A stretch of 64,000 nt of DNA from Macrosoma leucophasiata (taxonomy: Eukaryota > Arthropoda > Insecta > Lepidoptera > Hedylidae): contig JAWQUS010000032.1 of the NCBI GenBank assembly GCA_036365455.1, positions 11,133,501-11,197,500 on the forward strand. Reading direction: 5' to 3'. Below the pieces are notes generated by a model. It was not told where the DNA came from. It did not search any database and saw nothing but the letters and a program-made list of their open reading frames with translations. Below are positions 10,801 through 20,666 of the stretch, one piece after another. The position numbers were made by a program, and so were the translations under genes. Each line of letters begins with the position of its first letter. Positions within the stretch are counted from its first letter, which is position 1.

Positions 10801-11012
10801 GTTGCAGAGGCCCAGGAAGACCAAGGCTGACCTACCATGACCAAATAGGTCGAGTTCTGTCTGATGGTGGGGTCAAAAGTCTTAGGAATCGGCGTGCATG
10901 TATGAAGAGAATGATGAAGGTAGACGAGGCACGAGAGGTTTGTCAGAACCGGGATGTCTGGCGCTCTACACTCTCTGCCTACCCCGTTAGGGACCTGGCG
11001 TGAAGATACATA
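7820..11012 (+). mobile_element. Full-length RTE-clade LINE
   Basis: Bounded by a perfect 12-bp direct repeat TAAGATAGATAG (7808-7819 and 11013-11024) and ending GAAGATACATA, a short non-poly(A) tail as is usual in RTE elements. The 5' leader is GC-rich and structured: GTACCGAC (7931-7938) pairs perfectly with 7947-7954, and TGCCAGAA (7828-7835) with 7876-7883. It has one long open frame with no stops. Length 3.19 kb is that of a complete RTE element. A truncated sibling lies at 4660-5043. Confidence 0.93.
7899..11003 (+). CDS. RTE LINE endonuclease-reverse transcriptase
   Basis: Polyprotein that nicks target DNA and copies its own RNA there. The N-terminal half is an APE-like endonuclease: it opens with IGTWNVRG (about residue 47), carries CGDLNGWVG and ends with the TDHYLV motif. 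The reverse transcriptase follows: KCGKAAGIDQVSAEM, then the first catalytic Asp in GFVDLEKAFDR near residue 659, VKQGCVLS, and YADD near residue 758. The C-terminus has the RTE-type tail with LRWFGHIERMSNER. The frame is uninterrupted over 1034 codons. The first ATG lies after the endonuclease start motif, and the listed start is a GTG, so the true initiation site is not resolved. Coding capacity looks intact. Confidence 0.9.
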   Translation: MRVRASPRGDAYRPVPVGTKSGQSGDGDRHLSRRARYGGSRSGECQIGTWNVRGGICEKMNELTNVMSVRRLDVLCVTETKRKGCEVEDLPGGAMALWAGVQQSDHASAGVGVLLSSRLVTGVKDYGLVNPRLIWVRIKLGVTRVFLVAAYAPVSSATTQDLEKFWESTREVLDMVEANERVILCGDLNGWVGTRRPGYEAVLGPYGDRRVNDAGKLILDVCLERSLLVSNTEFRHKDIHTYTWRRNEQKSMIDLIMVDSRLRKSLMDTRAYRGPTLDTDHYLVISRFRGLFKKWRHWRVRVPFGGLERIKSEKLQDISARRVYERQVREKLDKVCLTDLDVDECWQVMKDSMVEVAKEVCGYAKIRKSLKGDAWWDKEVQDSVERKKKAWLDYVASLQMNNGMRDEKREIYRRLKNDTKILVNEKRERNKVEADERLAKSFETNIKLYWREVKKSRSSSPVSGMNRIKSKLGDILENTQDVLKRWSEYYGEMYDYAHNPDAGVADLTVPACEDITIDEIVRAIRSLKCGKAAGIDQVSAEMIKYGGAALWDSFWVLCNLCWRSGRIPKDWRCAVIVPLYKGKGSRMDCTSYRAISLISLAAKVYGKVLERRMKEKSDGLLWDAQGGFRTGRGCMDQVFSLRNIVEKHLAVSQKVFCGFVDLEKAFDRVLRKELWDILPEYGIDGSLLRAIQSTYVGCQACVRVDGNMSPWFDVNIGVKQGCVLSSRLFIIYLDKCLQRVKLMDVGVRMGDLVVNCLLYADDAVIVSSTPSGLQALVTVMKEDCMEKGLHLNVDKTKVLVFERDEQRTNARVVVDDAVLEQVDEIVYLGCAFSKDGRYTTDIERRVLAGNCVNGALGKLLESKHLSQRARLAVHNAVLTPTLLYGSESWVCRKEHESKLNAVEMRSLRKICGVSLTDRVRNEDVRKRLCVNDSIGVKMKKGMLRWFGHIERMSNERMTKQIYNANVDGCRGPGRPRLTYHDQIGRVLSDGGVKSLRNRRACMKRMMKVDEAREVCQNRDVWRSTLSAYPVRDLA

Positions 11013-11177
11013 TAAGATAGATAGATTACGCCACAGGTAAAAAATTTAGGGCATTGTGTCTTAGTAGGAAGATATGGAATCCTTATAGGATCACTTGTGG
11101 GTCTGTCCGTCTGTCACAGCCAAGTTGTTTCAAAACTACTAGGCAATTGAGATAAAATTCATTAAAGTTACTTAAAC

Positions 11178-11325
11178 ACAAAGCCTGGGTTGCACCAAGA
11201 TATAAGTTAAGTTAAAGTTAATGTAACATTTCACATCCTTCTTTAACTGTAACAGATATGTTTAGAAAAGGATGCGAAATGTTACAATATCTTTAACAAG
11301 TATTTGGGTGTAACCAAGGCTTTAA
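11178..11325. repeat. Hairpin MITE, about 148 bp
   Basis: AAGCCTGGGTTGCACCAAGA at the left pairs with TTTGGGTGTAACCAAGGCTT at the right, and inner parts TGTAACATTTC/GAAATGTTACA pair too. Non-coding foldback element. Confidence 0.7.
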
Positions 11326-11365
11326 GTAATTTCAAATACTATGAAGGTCACTTTCGGTTAATATA

Positions 11366-11490
11366 TTAAAAAAGTAGCCAAGTGCGAGTCAAATACATCC
11401 AAATTTTAAAAGTAAGAGATTAAATCTTAATTAGCTTACCTCTTCCTTAAAATTTGGATGTATCCGACTCTCACTTGGCTACTTTTTTAA
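11366..11490. repeat. Hairpin MITE, 125 bp
   Basis: Terminal inverted repeats of about 43 bp: left starts TTAAAAAAGTAGCCAAGTG, right ends CACTTGGCTACTTTTTTAA. The ends read TTAA, a possible TTAA- or TA-type target. Loop about 38 bp. Confidence 0.8.
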
Positions 11491-12100
11491 TGAGATACTT
11501 ATTATTTATTATTATTGCTATGAGATACCTACCAGATCTACCTACTCATTTTACAAAGGTACTTTGGAATTGTCTGTCTTTTAAACGATTGGCTTTCAGA
11601 AAGACTAGGACATTCCCTAAAGGGAAATATATGAGGGAACAGACAGACAGACAGACAGACGCGTGGGGGAGACTTTGTTTTATAATATGTATGTTGTATA
11701 ATATGTATTGTTTTATAATGTGTAATGTTGTTTTATAAGTATGGATAGATAGATTGAATTACCTTAACACCATCTGCTCTCTCCTCGACGAACTCTTCGT
11801 CAAGTTTAAACGTGGTTGGGATATTTCGGAAGGTGGTGTTCATCCAGAGAGTGTAGCTGCCGTCTTCGTTTTTTTTTAGAACTATAACTGGTGATAACGC
11901 CAATACAGTTTTTCTCTGAATAAGGCCCACTTCTGTTGACATAAAAAAAATTGGTAATGGTTGAACCGTCCGCGTCGATGTAGAAAGCAGAGAGATAAAG
12001 AGAGTTCCAAGAAAGGCGTATCAAGAAAACATTGAAACATATAGTGGGAGAGAATTCTTCCGCTAGTGGAGTCAGTCAGCCGATCAGTGGCGGTCAAACC
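11491..12100. other. Non-coding stretch with ACAG run
   Basis: Short ACAG microsatellite at 11639-11660. Short frames on the minus strand (11733-12097) have no recognisable domain. No gene supported. Confidence 0.5.
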
Positions 12101-12159
12101 ATTTCAATAGGGCGGCAGTAAATATAATAACGCGGGATGGGCAGCGGCATCCCGCGACA

Positions 12160-12255
12160 AAACTACTGCCACTGCGATGGCCAATCCGAATGCCATGCGT
12201 CATGATTATGGCATGTTCCAGACCCGAAACAAATATTTGTAGACCATTCAAATAA
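12160..12255 (-). repeat. Fragments of dispersed repeat and tRNA-SINE tail
   Basis: 12160-12215 resembles 60660-60720 (AAACTACTGCCACTGCGATG). 12220-12255 is the reverse complement of the tail word of the tRNA-type SINE at 34.0 kb (CCCGAAACAAATATTTGT). Confidence 0.5.
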
Positions 12256-12281
12256 AAATTTGTTGAAGTTTGGGTATCGAA

Positions 12282-12520
12282 CTGGTGGTAGAGCTCCAGT
12301 GACGGAGCTCGCGGGCGTAGGCACCACCGCATTGCCTAATATACTTGCCGCTAAATGATAGTGTTCAGCACTATCGTGTTCCGGTCAGGTGGTAATGTAC
12401 GGCTCTGTAATTTCCAGCACAGAGGTATTACACCTTAGGCCTCAGGAGTGGTAACGCATCTGCATTTTGACCGTGGTCTTTGCGTCTATAGACTGCAGTC
12501 ATCACTTAACATCAATGTGA
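12282..12520 (+). repeat. SINE-like repeat family A, copy 4 (3' truncated)
   Basis: Begins CTGGTGGTAGAGCTCCAGTG and stops at ATCAATGTGA, missing the last 40 bases and the A-rich end. Confidence 0.8.
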
Positions 12521-12620
12521 AAAATCGTACCCGTGAGCCTTGTTTAAGACGATCACCCCCTACACCACTCAATAATAGTCTCACCAAGCCGAACTAGGGC
12601 AGTGATCAAATCGCCACAAA

Positions 12621-12809
12621 ACGTCACCGAAGAGAGAAATGAAAACGAAAGTTCTGTTTTGTTTTATCCAATCACTTAAAACATACCTACCTACTTAGCT
12701 ACATTACATTCAAAACACTTTTTTTTCTATTTCAACCTTGATAAGTTCCTAAAACACATTAATATTGAGAATAATAAATAGCACGTCACCGAAGAGAGAA
12801 ATGAAAACG
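12621..12809. repeat. 135-bp insert between perfect 27-bp direct repeats
   Basis: The same 27 bases, starting ACGTCACCGAAGAG, occur at 12621-12647 and 12783-12809. The intervening AT-rich 135 bp could be a small insertion flanked by a long target duplication, or product of a templated repair event. Confidence 0.7.
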
Positions 12810-13010
12810 CCTCGCGCGGGTGCTATGTTACCTATCCTCTCCTGTTCATCTTATCGTGATGTTATATATCCTAAAAACTTCTTCAATAAATGGGCTATCT
12901 AACATTGAAAAAAATTTTCTAATCGGACCAGAAGTTCCTGAGATTAGCGCGTTCAAGCAAACAAACAAACTCTTCAGCTTTATAATATTAGTACAGATAA
13001 ATGCAAAAAA
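12810..13010 (+). repeat. Retroelement 3'-tail repeat H, copy 1
   Basis: Contains CTCTCCTGTTCATCTTATCG, ATAAATGGGCTATCTAACA, GAGATTAGCGCGTTCAAGCA and ends CAGCTTTATAATATTAGTAC. Two further copies: 14503-14554 plus 30876-31040 (split by the giant foldback) and 42358-42560. Confidence 0.75.
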
Positions 13011-13437
13011 AATACTGAACGAACTGATGTGATATCATGGACCATTCTAACTTAAGTCATGCACGAGTACGTGCATGCACTAATAGGTATAAAGTAAATA
13101 TTTTTTTATTGAAGCAAGAATTCATCAACCGTCATTATAAACAAAGATCTTACCAGAGTTATATTTTATGGTATGCTAAAAACAAATTAGCACGTGATTG
13201 TTAATTTTTTCGTCAAATACCTAATAGGTAGCAATTTCCATCATGATGCACGCTTGGTATCTGAAAGGTGAAGGTGATATTGAAGTCTACCTCCAAACCT
13301 TTAAAAAATAGCATGACTAATTACTAATTAGGTACTACAATGAGGCAAAAACCTATTTTTATTTTATAAAGAGATAATATGGATGATTGTGATATGTTAT
13401 TGTAAAATATGAAGTTTAACTCGAAATATGGAAAATG
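13011..13437. other. AT-rich non-coding stretch
   Basis: No gene, RNA or clear repeat seen. Confidence 0.5.
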
Positions 13438-13532
13438 AAAAACCGTTTTTCACGATCCCAGTAGGTACCTTATTTTATACGATTTTCATTCGGGATCAAA
13501 AAAGGTACTGAGATCGTGAAAACGGTTTTTTT
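13438..13532. repeat. Hairpin element, about 95 bp
   Basis: AAAACCGTTTTTCACGATC at the left pairs with GATCGTGAAAACGGTTTT at the right; inner GTAGGTACC/GGTACT also partly pair. Confidence 0.65.
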
Positions 13533-14502
13533 TTTTTAATAAAAACTAAGAGGTAGTTTACACAAATAATAATGTATTATTTGTCAGTTTTTTACTAATA
13601 ATAGTACCTAATCAGTCATGCTATACTTATTAAAAAAGGTAAGGCTTTCAAATACCCAGCTTGCATCGTGATCTAATTACTATTAATTAATTACCTATCT
13701 ATTAATCATTAATTAGTCATTAACCAGGTAAAAATTAGTCATTCTACTTCGTCATGTTTTCTTATCAGTTTTTTCTGTTATCAAAATCAATCCAGTTCAA
13801 TTAGTCAGCGATTAGTCATAAACAAAAAAATATGGTCCGATTTGGTTTATCTACTTATCAGTTAGTCATGCTCCAGTTCCAAAATCGAATGACATTGTTT
13901 GAAATTTTCAACTACCATAGGGGTACTACCTACCTAAGCAAAATGATCATTCAATCCCTACCTCGCTTACATCAAATTATTTTGATGTTAACATCAGTGG
14001 GTAATAATTGACTGTTATTATAGAGAACGAACTTACATACATTTTTAATTTAAAAAAAAATTCTAGCTGTTTGGGCAATATTCGTATCGCGTTAGCGTTA
14101 TAAAAAAATGTTTACCATCTATATTCAGATCTACCAAATATACTCTACAAACATACCAATCAGTCAAGTCGCTTCAATGGAATTTTGTTACAAACACTGT
14201 GATGCGAGAATTTTAGGTATATATTTTATGTTAAGTGTAGGTATATACAACGTGTAACAGGATTAAATGTACAACCCGAAACTAGTTTGTTCAGAATCGA
14301 TAACCGAATCGATTTCAGGCTTTCTTGTATAGGTAATATTTTGTCTTAAAATTAATTGCAATTAAGGAAATTATGGTCACCCATTTGGTGAACAGTCAAT
14401 ACAAAAGAAAATGAGACTAACGTCTATCCAAAATAATCCAAAATGCTAGTCTCAACAAATTTATTAGAACTCGTTGAGACGTGCTTTTTATTATAAACTA
14501 GC
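13533..14502. other. AT-rich non-coding stretch
   Basis: Rich in TTAATTA and ATTAGTCAT words; no gene or established repeat recognised. Confidence 0.5.
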
Positions 14503-14554
14503 GGCTCGCCCCGGCTTTGCGCGATTGTAATGTTACCTCTCCTGTTCATCTCAG
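14503..14554 (+). repeat. Repeat H, copy 2, left part (foldback insertion site)
   Basis: Starts CGGCTCGCCCCGGCTTTGCG and ends TCATCTCAG, the 9-bp duplication (14546-14554). The repeat resumes after 30884, so removing 14555-30875 plus one duplicate restores a normal copy of repeat H. Confidence 0.85.
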
Positions 14555-15441
14555 AGGTCCATCAAGGTAGCATGGGAAAATTAGCAAAAATCAATTAAAA
14601 AATCTTCAAAATTAGTAGCTGATTTGTTGCTAATTAGTTACCAAAATGCCAATTTTGTTGCTCCAGCGGATTACGAAATATCGCGATTAGTGCTAGCATT
14701 ATATAAAGTGAGCATGAAAAGTGGAAAAAAGAGATGGAAGGAATTCGAATTGTACGTTATAATTTGTTGCTAATTAATTGCTAACAGATAATAAAATCGA
14801 AAAAATGAAAAAAAAATTTTTTGACTAACTTTTGAAATTTAATCAAAATAAAAAAATTGTGCTATCTTGATACCCGACTATCTACCACTTGATGAGAGTC
14901 CTGAATTTGTTGCTAAAGGGAATATATGTGTAGCAAATGGAAGGAACTAGCAACAAAATAGTTTCGCAAAATTTGATCGATTTTCCATTCCATAGTAATT
15001 TTCCATCTACATGCTGTCTTGAAACCAGTATATCTACCACTTATTAGGAGTCTGGAATTTGTTGCTGTACTAAATGTCGTTCATAGTAACCGTAGGAGTG
15101 AGAAACAAAATAGTTTCGCAAAATTTGATCGATTTTCCATTCCATAGTAATTTTCCATCTACATGCTGTCTTGAAACCAGTATATCTACCACTTATTAGG
15201 AGTCTGGAATTTGTTGCTGTACTAAATGTCGTTCATAGTAACCGTAAGAGTGAGAAACAAAATAGTTACGCATAATTTCATCAATTTTCCATTTCACAAT
15301 AATTTTCTTTCTACATGCTATCTTGAAACCGGTAATTCCTACCACTTATTAGGAGTCTGGAATTTGTTGCTGTACTAAATGTTGTTCATAGTAACCGTAG
15401 GAGTGAGAAACAAAATAGTTACGCAAAATTTGATCGATTTT
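14555..15441 (+). repeat. Foldback left arm, terminal module and first array part
   Basis: 14555-14870 is the terminal module; a diverged first unit starts near 14865, then 152-bp units follow with CTACCACTT at 15034, 15186 and 15339. The word TTTGTTGCT occurs at 14623, 14654, 14763 and 14906 and once in each unit. The array is cut at 15441 by the CR1/L2-type LINE. Confidence 0.85.
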
Positions 15442-15658
15442 ATTTATTTATTTATTTATTTATTCTTTTGTGCACAAATTGATGTACATAAGGCGTGCTT
15501 AATACCTAGTGGTATTCTCTACCAGCCAACCTTAGGGCTAAATGAATCTGTCGAAAAGGTGCATTAAACTATTGATGAAAAATTGAATAGAAAAAGAAGA
15601 AATTATTAAGAGGATAATAATATTAAGTACATATTTAGTAACATTAATATATATATTA

Positions 15659-16933
15659 GGTTGGGGAAAAAGTTTCTTCGTATTTTTTAAGATAATTCAA
15701 AACATTTTTTAATATAGTTTATTTAAATTTAACTAAAGTATGTATGTACCATTTTGTTCGATAACCTTTTGCCATCTTGTAGGTAGGGACATGATCCCAT
15801 TGCTATAAAAATTTTGGGACTTCTCATCAAAATACCGCGACAAGTGGATTTGGCAGTCCTCTCGTGATGTTAACCTAACATTGCATAAAGAATTCTGAAG
15901 AAACCGAAACAGGTGGAAATCTGAAGGTGCAAGGTCAGGACTATACGGCGGATGCATTAACACCTCCCAGCCAAACTCTCTTAATTTTTGCTGAGTGGCT
16001 ATAGATGTGTGAGGTCTAGCGCTATCATGATGAAACACCACACCCCTTCTGTTGATCAATTCCGGCCGCTTTCTCTCAACTTCTTGCTTTAATCTCATCA
16101 GTTGTTCGCAGCAGAGTTCAGAATCGATAGTCCTGCCTGGTGGTAATAGCTCATAATGAATAATGCCCTTCTAATCCCACTACACACACAACATCACCTT
16201 ATTGCGAGTTAACCCGGGTTTCGCCACAGTCTGTGAAGCCTGACCGGCCTTTGACCACGACCTTTTTCGCACGTTCTTGTACGTGATCCATTTTTCATCA
16301 CCAGTTATCAGCTTCTTCAAAAATGATTCGATTTCATTACGTCGTAATAAAGAATCACAAATGAGTACACGGTTCATTAGGTTTCTTTCAGTGAGCTCGT
16401 GAGGTACCCAAATATCGAGTTTTTTTTTGTACCCAGCTTTTTTCAAATGCGCCAAAACTGTTTTGTGATCAATTCTCAGTTCTTCAGCTACGTCGTAACT
16501 ACTGATATGTCGATCTTGCTCCACTTTTTCAAAAATGGCATCCATTTTATTCGAAATAGGGCGACCAGAGCGAGGTGCATCTTTGACATCAAAATTTCCG
16601 GATTGAAAACGCTTAAACCTAATTTGTGCTACTCTCACAGACACTGCACTAGGTCCATAAACATCGCAATTTTTTTTTGCGGCTTGCGTTGCATTTTACC
16701 TTTTTTGTAGTAAAATTTTAAAATGTATCGAATTTCTTCATTAGATTCACTCATCTTGACAGTACGAAAAACAAATGAAAATCACACATTTGCCAAATTT
16801 GAATTTGGAATTATGTTCTTTAAAATTGTAACTTTCAATAATACCAAAACCAGCCAGATACAAATACTACAGCCAAAGAGATTTTATTACAAGTTCATTT
16901 ATACTATAATGCGAAAAGACTTTTTCCCCAACC
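15659..16933 (-). mobile_element. Mariner element, copy 1 (inactivated)
   Basis: Ends GGTTGGGGAAAAAG and CTTTTTCCCCAACC flanked by TA on both sides, within TA-rich DNA of the LINE 3' UTR. Complete in length but the transposase is broken. Confidence 0.9.
15733..16700 (-). pseudogene. Mariner transposase pseudogene
   Basis: Two frame blocks (16644-16180 and 16098-15733) align with the intact transposase at 40103-41131. Two Trp codons in the WWDWKG region have become stops (near 16171-16180), and an A-run near 16670 shifts the frame in the N-terminal part. The second and third catalytic Asp remain readable (HHDSARPH, with Asn changed to Ser, and DLAPSDFHLF). Not functional. Confidence 0.9.

Positions 16934-16968
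<35 letters not shown>
16934..16968. repeat. TA microsatellite
   Basis: About 15 TA units directly beside the mariner end, in the LINE 3' UTR. Confidence 0.9.
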
Positions 16969-16970
<2 letters not shown>

Positions 16971-17091
16971 TATAATACATAAGTAATATCGATATTACAT
17001 ACGAATATAGTACGAAATACATATAAATAAATAAATATTATATATTTAAAAAGTAACGTTATAATATATGATAAGTAGTGATGATTAAATT

Positions 17092-20022
17092 TTACACACG
17101 ATTTGGATCCACAGAGGCCAAAAAATGTTTTTTTAGCCTGCATTTGAAAGAGAATTTACTAGGAGATTTCTTGATGTCTAAGGGAAGCGCGTTCCAGAGT
17201 TTAATTGCCTTAACACAAAAAGAATTAGAGTAAAAACCTGTACGGTGAGAAGGAATTTGAAATATTAGATTTTCAGCGGAGCGAAGATTGAAGGAATGTA
17301 AATCACCGAGGATTTGGAAATTGCATCTGAGATAAGTGGGTGCACAAGGATCGGTAAGAATAGAAAAAAGCAAGCAGAGTATCCGAATGGATCTCCTTTC
17401 GCAAATAGGCAGCCACTGCAGCTGAGAACGGAAGTGTGAAATATGGTCGAATTTACGTAAACCGAAAATATAACGTATACAGTTATTCAGAATCCGATCC
17501 ATTTTGTTGAGAAGATCTTGTGAAGCATCAGAGCAGCAAACATCTGCATAGTCAATAATAGGTAATACAAGTGATTGGACTAAAAGAGTTTTAGTGCTAG
17601 TTGGTAGGAAATGTTTAAATCGATAGAGGGTCCGCAGTACACTAATCACTCGTTGATTTATTTGGCAGACATAATTCTTCCAACTTAACGTGTTATCAAT
17701 AATTAAACCTAAATCCTTAACGTGAGAAGATAAAGTTATTACACTGTTATTAAAAATAATCGGAGTTACAACATTATTGGTTAAGCTATTGATGTAGTAT
17801 GAACTGCCTAAAATGATCGCCTGACATTTCGTAACATTGACATTAACACCAAATTTCTCTGACCATAGAGAAATTGCTTCAAGATCAGCATTTAACAAAG
17901 AAATAGCATCATTAATGTTCTCTAAACTAGCTTGGAAATAGAGCTGCAAGTCATCCGCGTACAAATGATAAGAGCATTTGAGATTTTTTAAGACAGTGTT
18001 GACAAAAAGTGAGAATAAAAGTGGTGAGAGAATACCGCCTTGCGGGACGCCAGAAGTCAAGCAGCACCAGTCAGATAAATTATTATTGACCTTGACCGCC
18101 TGCTGACGACCGCGAAGATACGAAGAAAACCAGCTCAGTTCAACTGACGAGACTCCACCATTCGAAAGAATGTCACAAAGAATATCGTGGTCAACAGCGT
18201 TAAAAGCGTTAGAGAAATCAAGTAAGACTAACACTGTCAACTTCGAATTCTCCATGCCCAACCGGACGTCTTCTGTAATTTTTAAGAGCGCAGTCGATGT
18301 ACTGTGTCCCTTTCTAAACCCCGATTGAAATTCAGATATTAAGCTATTTTTTACTACAAAGTTTGATAGTTGTCTGTGAACTAATCCTTCTAAAACTTTA
18401 GAAGTGAAAGGAAGAATAGATATGGGTCTATAATGGTTTGCTAAACTTGGGTTCGTTGTTTTAGAAAGAGGGATAATATAAGCTTTACGCCAGACAGTAG
18501 GAAATGTCCCAGTTTGCAGTGAGAAGTTAAAAATATGGGTTAGGGCTGGAAGAATACTATCAATAATAAGAAAAATCATCTTACGGCTCACTCCATCACA
18601 TCCGACAGCGTTGGATTTAATAGCGTGAGCACATTTTAATACGTCTTCGTCAGTGACAGAGGCAAATGTAAATAAATTTGGGGGTAACGGCGTGGAAGAT
18701 AAATGAAATGAAGTTGGAGAGGTAGCAGAAACGTTAGAAGATGACATTGAAGCGAAATAGTTATTAAGTTCGTTCAGGGAAAGAGATGAGGATCTGATAT
18801 CATATTTAGATTTGCTTAAACCCAAAGAACATAGAAATTTCCACATGTCAGCCGAAGAAGAATTTTTAATATTATCGTGGATATATCGGCGTTTTGATAC
18901 TCTTATCATATTGTTACACCGATTTCTTGCTAGCTTGTACAAGTTCCAATTGTCAATGTTTCGATTCCTTCTAAATTTACGAAATGCTCTATCTCGTCGA
19001 GCCATAGCCATGCGGATAATTCTAGTCATCCAGGGAGCTGGAGGACGCTTGATACGAACAGATCTAATAGGAGCGTGAGAGTTAAAAAGATTCAGTACCT
19101 TATCACTTAATAATGTTAATTTATCATCAACTGTAGAGGCAGTCAAAAAATCCGTCCAGTTCATATTCTGTGCATCTGCTTTGAGACTAGCAACATCCAA
19201 ACGAGCGTAATTTCTTAAATGTACAATAGCTGGACGTGATTTAGGTGTTCTCATTTTGTAGCAAATGTAAATCAGGTCGTGTCGCGAGAAACTAGGGGCA
19301 GCGACTTGTCCATGATGCATAACTAAGTCCTTTGACGAAGAAAAAATTAGGTCTAGCCAAGTATCATCCGAATCAATATTCAAATGTGTAGCCTCGAGTG
19401 GAAGTAACGATATATGGGTTGATTCAAGGATTAACCTCAATCTTTCTGAACGTGGAGAGACCCTAAGCATATCTGTGTTAAAATCACCCATTACTATGAG
19501 ATGGTTGTACTCTGAGGCTAATGTTTCAAGCTGAGCTTCCAGAGTGGAAAAGTAATTGATAGCAGGAGGGCAATAAACAACACCCAGTACGGCTTTGCAC
19601 CCATTCACTGATATTTCAATGAACAAAAATTCCGGATTACTGTCATAAAGCGAGGGTGTAGATGCAATAATTTTATAAGTGATGTCGCTCCGAAGATAGA
19701 TAGCGACGCCCCCGCCTCTAGCCCCGGTACGATCGTTCCGAATAAGAACAAAATTAGGCAGACCAAAAGCAGTAGATGTAAGTGAGGGTTTGAGCCAGGT
19801 CTCCGAAACTAAAATAGCATGCAAAGAAATATCAGTGAATGCATCAAGAAACTCCGAGTGATGCTGTGGAACACTTTGTGCGTTTATGTGACACACATTT
19901 AGATGCTCAGACTGTGAAAAAATATTGTGTAATCTACTATTCAAAGAAAAAGAATCATCACACGACGAAAGAGATAGCGAAGAATTATCACACGCAGAGT
20001 AAAAAGAATCATCATCCGACAT
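17092..20022 (-). CDS. LINE ORF2: endonuclease and reverse transcriptase (CR1/L2 type)
   Basis: 976-codon frame with no stops. An APE-type endonuclease comes first (LNVCHINAQSV, VSETWLKP, GGGVAIYL, VMGDFNTDML, and the SRHDLI form of the catalytic His motif). A linker with APWMTRIIRMAMARRDRAF follows, then the RT: YRPISILPFTSKVLE, FQSGFRKGHSTSTAL, LLDFSNAFNAVDHDIL, GVPQGGILSPLLFSLF and YADD near residue 687. The C-terminus has LRKFDHISHFRSQLQWLP and RLWNALPLDI-like words (KLWNALPLDI), shared with the remnant at 35.0 kb. The ATG start precedes the endonuclease by about 40 codons. Clade assignment rests on motif style. Coding capacity looks intact. Confidence 0.9.
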   Translation of the reverse strand: MSDDDSFYSACDNSSLSLSSCDDSFSLNSRLHNIFSQSEHLNVCHINAQSVPQHHSEFLDAFTDISLHAILVSETWLKPSLTSTAFGLPNFVLIRNDRTGARGGGVAIYLRSDITYKIIASTPSLYDSNPEFLFIEISVNGCKAVLGVVYCPPAINYFSTLEAQLETLASEYNHLIVMGDFNTDMLRVSPRSERLRLILESTHISLLPLEATHLNIDSDDTWLDLIFSSSKDLVMHHGQVAAPSFSRHDLIYICYKMRTPKSRPAIVHLRNYARLDVASLKADAQNMNWTDFLTASTVDDKLTLLSDKVLNLFNSHAPIRSVRIKRPPAPWMTRIIRMAMARRDRAFRKFRRNRNIDNWNLYKLARNRCNNMIRVSKRRYIHDNIKNSSSADMWKFLCSLGLSKSKYDIRSSSLSLNELNNYFASMSSSNVSATSPTSFHLSSTPLPPNLFTFASVTDEDVLKCAHAIKSNAVGCDGVSRKMIFLIIDSILPALTHIFNFSLQTGTFPTVWRKAYIIPLSKTTNPSLANHYRPISILPFTSKVLEGLVHRQLSNFVVKNSLISEFQSGFRKGHSTSTALLKITEDVRLGMENSKLTVLVLLDFSNAFNAVDHDILCDILSNGGVSSVELSWFSSYLRGRQQAVKVNNNLSDWCCLTSGVPQGGILSPLLFSLFVNTVLKNLKCSYHLYADDLQLYFQASLENINDAISLLNADLEAISLWSEKFGVNVNVTKCQAIILGSSYYINSLTNNVVTPIIFNNSVITLSSHVKDLGLIIDNTLSWKNYVCQINQRVISVLRTLYRFKHFLPTSTKTLLVQSLVLPIIDYADVCCSDASQDLLNKMDRILNNCIRYIFGLRKFDHISHFRSQLQWLPICERRSIRILCLLFSILTDPCAPTYLRCNFQILGDLHSFNLRSAENLIFQIPSHRTGFYSNSFCVKAIKLWNALPLDIKKSPSKFSFKCRLKKHFLASVDPNRV

Positions 20023-20666
20023 AATATAGATTTATATAAAAATAAATATATAAAAATAGATATACAATAAATAAAAATATAATTATATATACCTTAAAAA
20101 AAAATAAGTAAGTAGTCTATAAATCGACAGTCACTTATCCTGCCAATCGACCGTTTACAGATATTGATATTATACAAAAACAAAGCTTACAAAGTCACCG
20201 TCACATAAAACTAAACAACACATCAAATACGCATACATTAATAACAAAAACAATATTTAGGCGATAACGTATTAAGGAATTCAAAGTTGCATTATTTTAT
20301 GTTAATCCATAACGACTTAAGTTATCTACTACAATTAACAAAGAAAAAAAAAAAATAGTTTCAGAACGAAACCAAGTGACAGTTATGTCAACCTGACAAC
20401 ATGCAAAAATTATAAGGTTATGACAGGTGACTTGTAAAGTGTAAACAATAAATAGCACAGCAAAATTATTAAAAAATACGATGGTAGATGAATTTTATGG
20501 AAGACAACGCTATCTTTAACGAGTTATCAACACTTGAACAAAAAGGGTCGCTATTAACCAAGTGTGTACATGAGTGACAAACAAAACGAAAAATACATTC
20601 ACGACATTGATTGTTAACGAAACGCGGGATGATAACAGTAACGAAACGACACAACAACACAATCAC
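20023..20666 (-). other. LINE inter-ORF region
   Basis: 644 bp between ORF1 and ORF2 of the LINE, AT-rich, with no open frame of note. Longer than the short spacers often seen in two-ORF LINEs. Confidence 0.6.
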
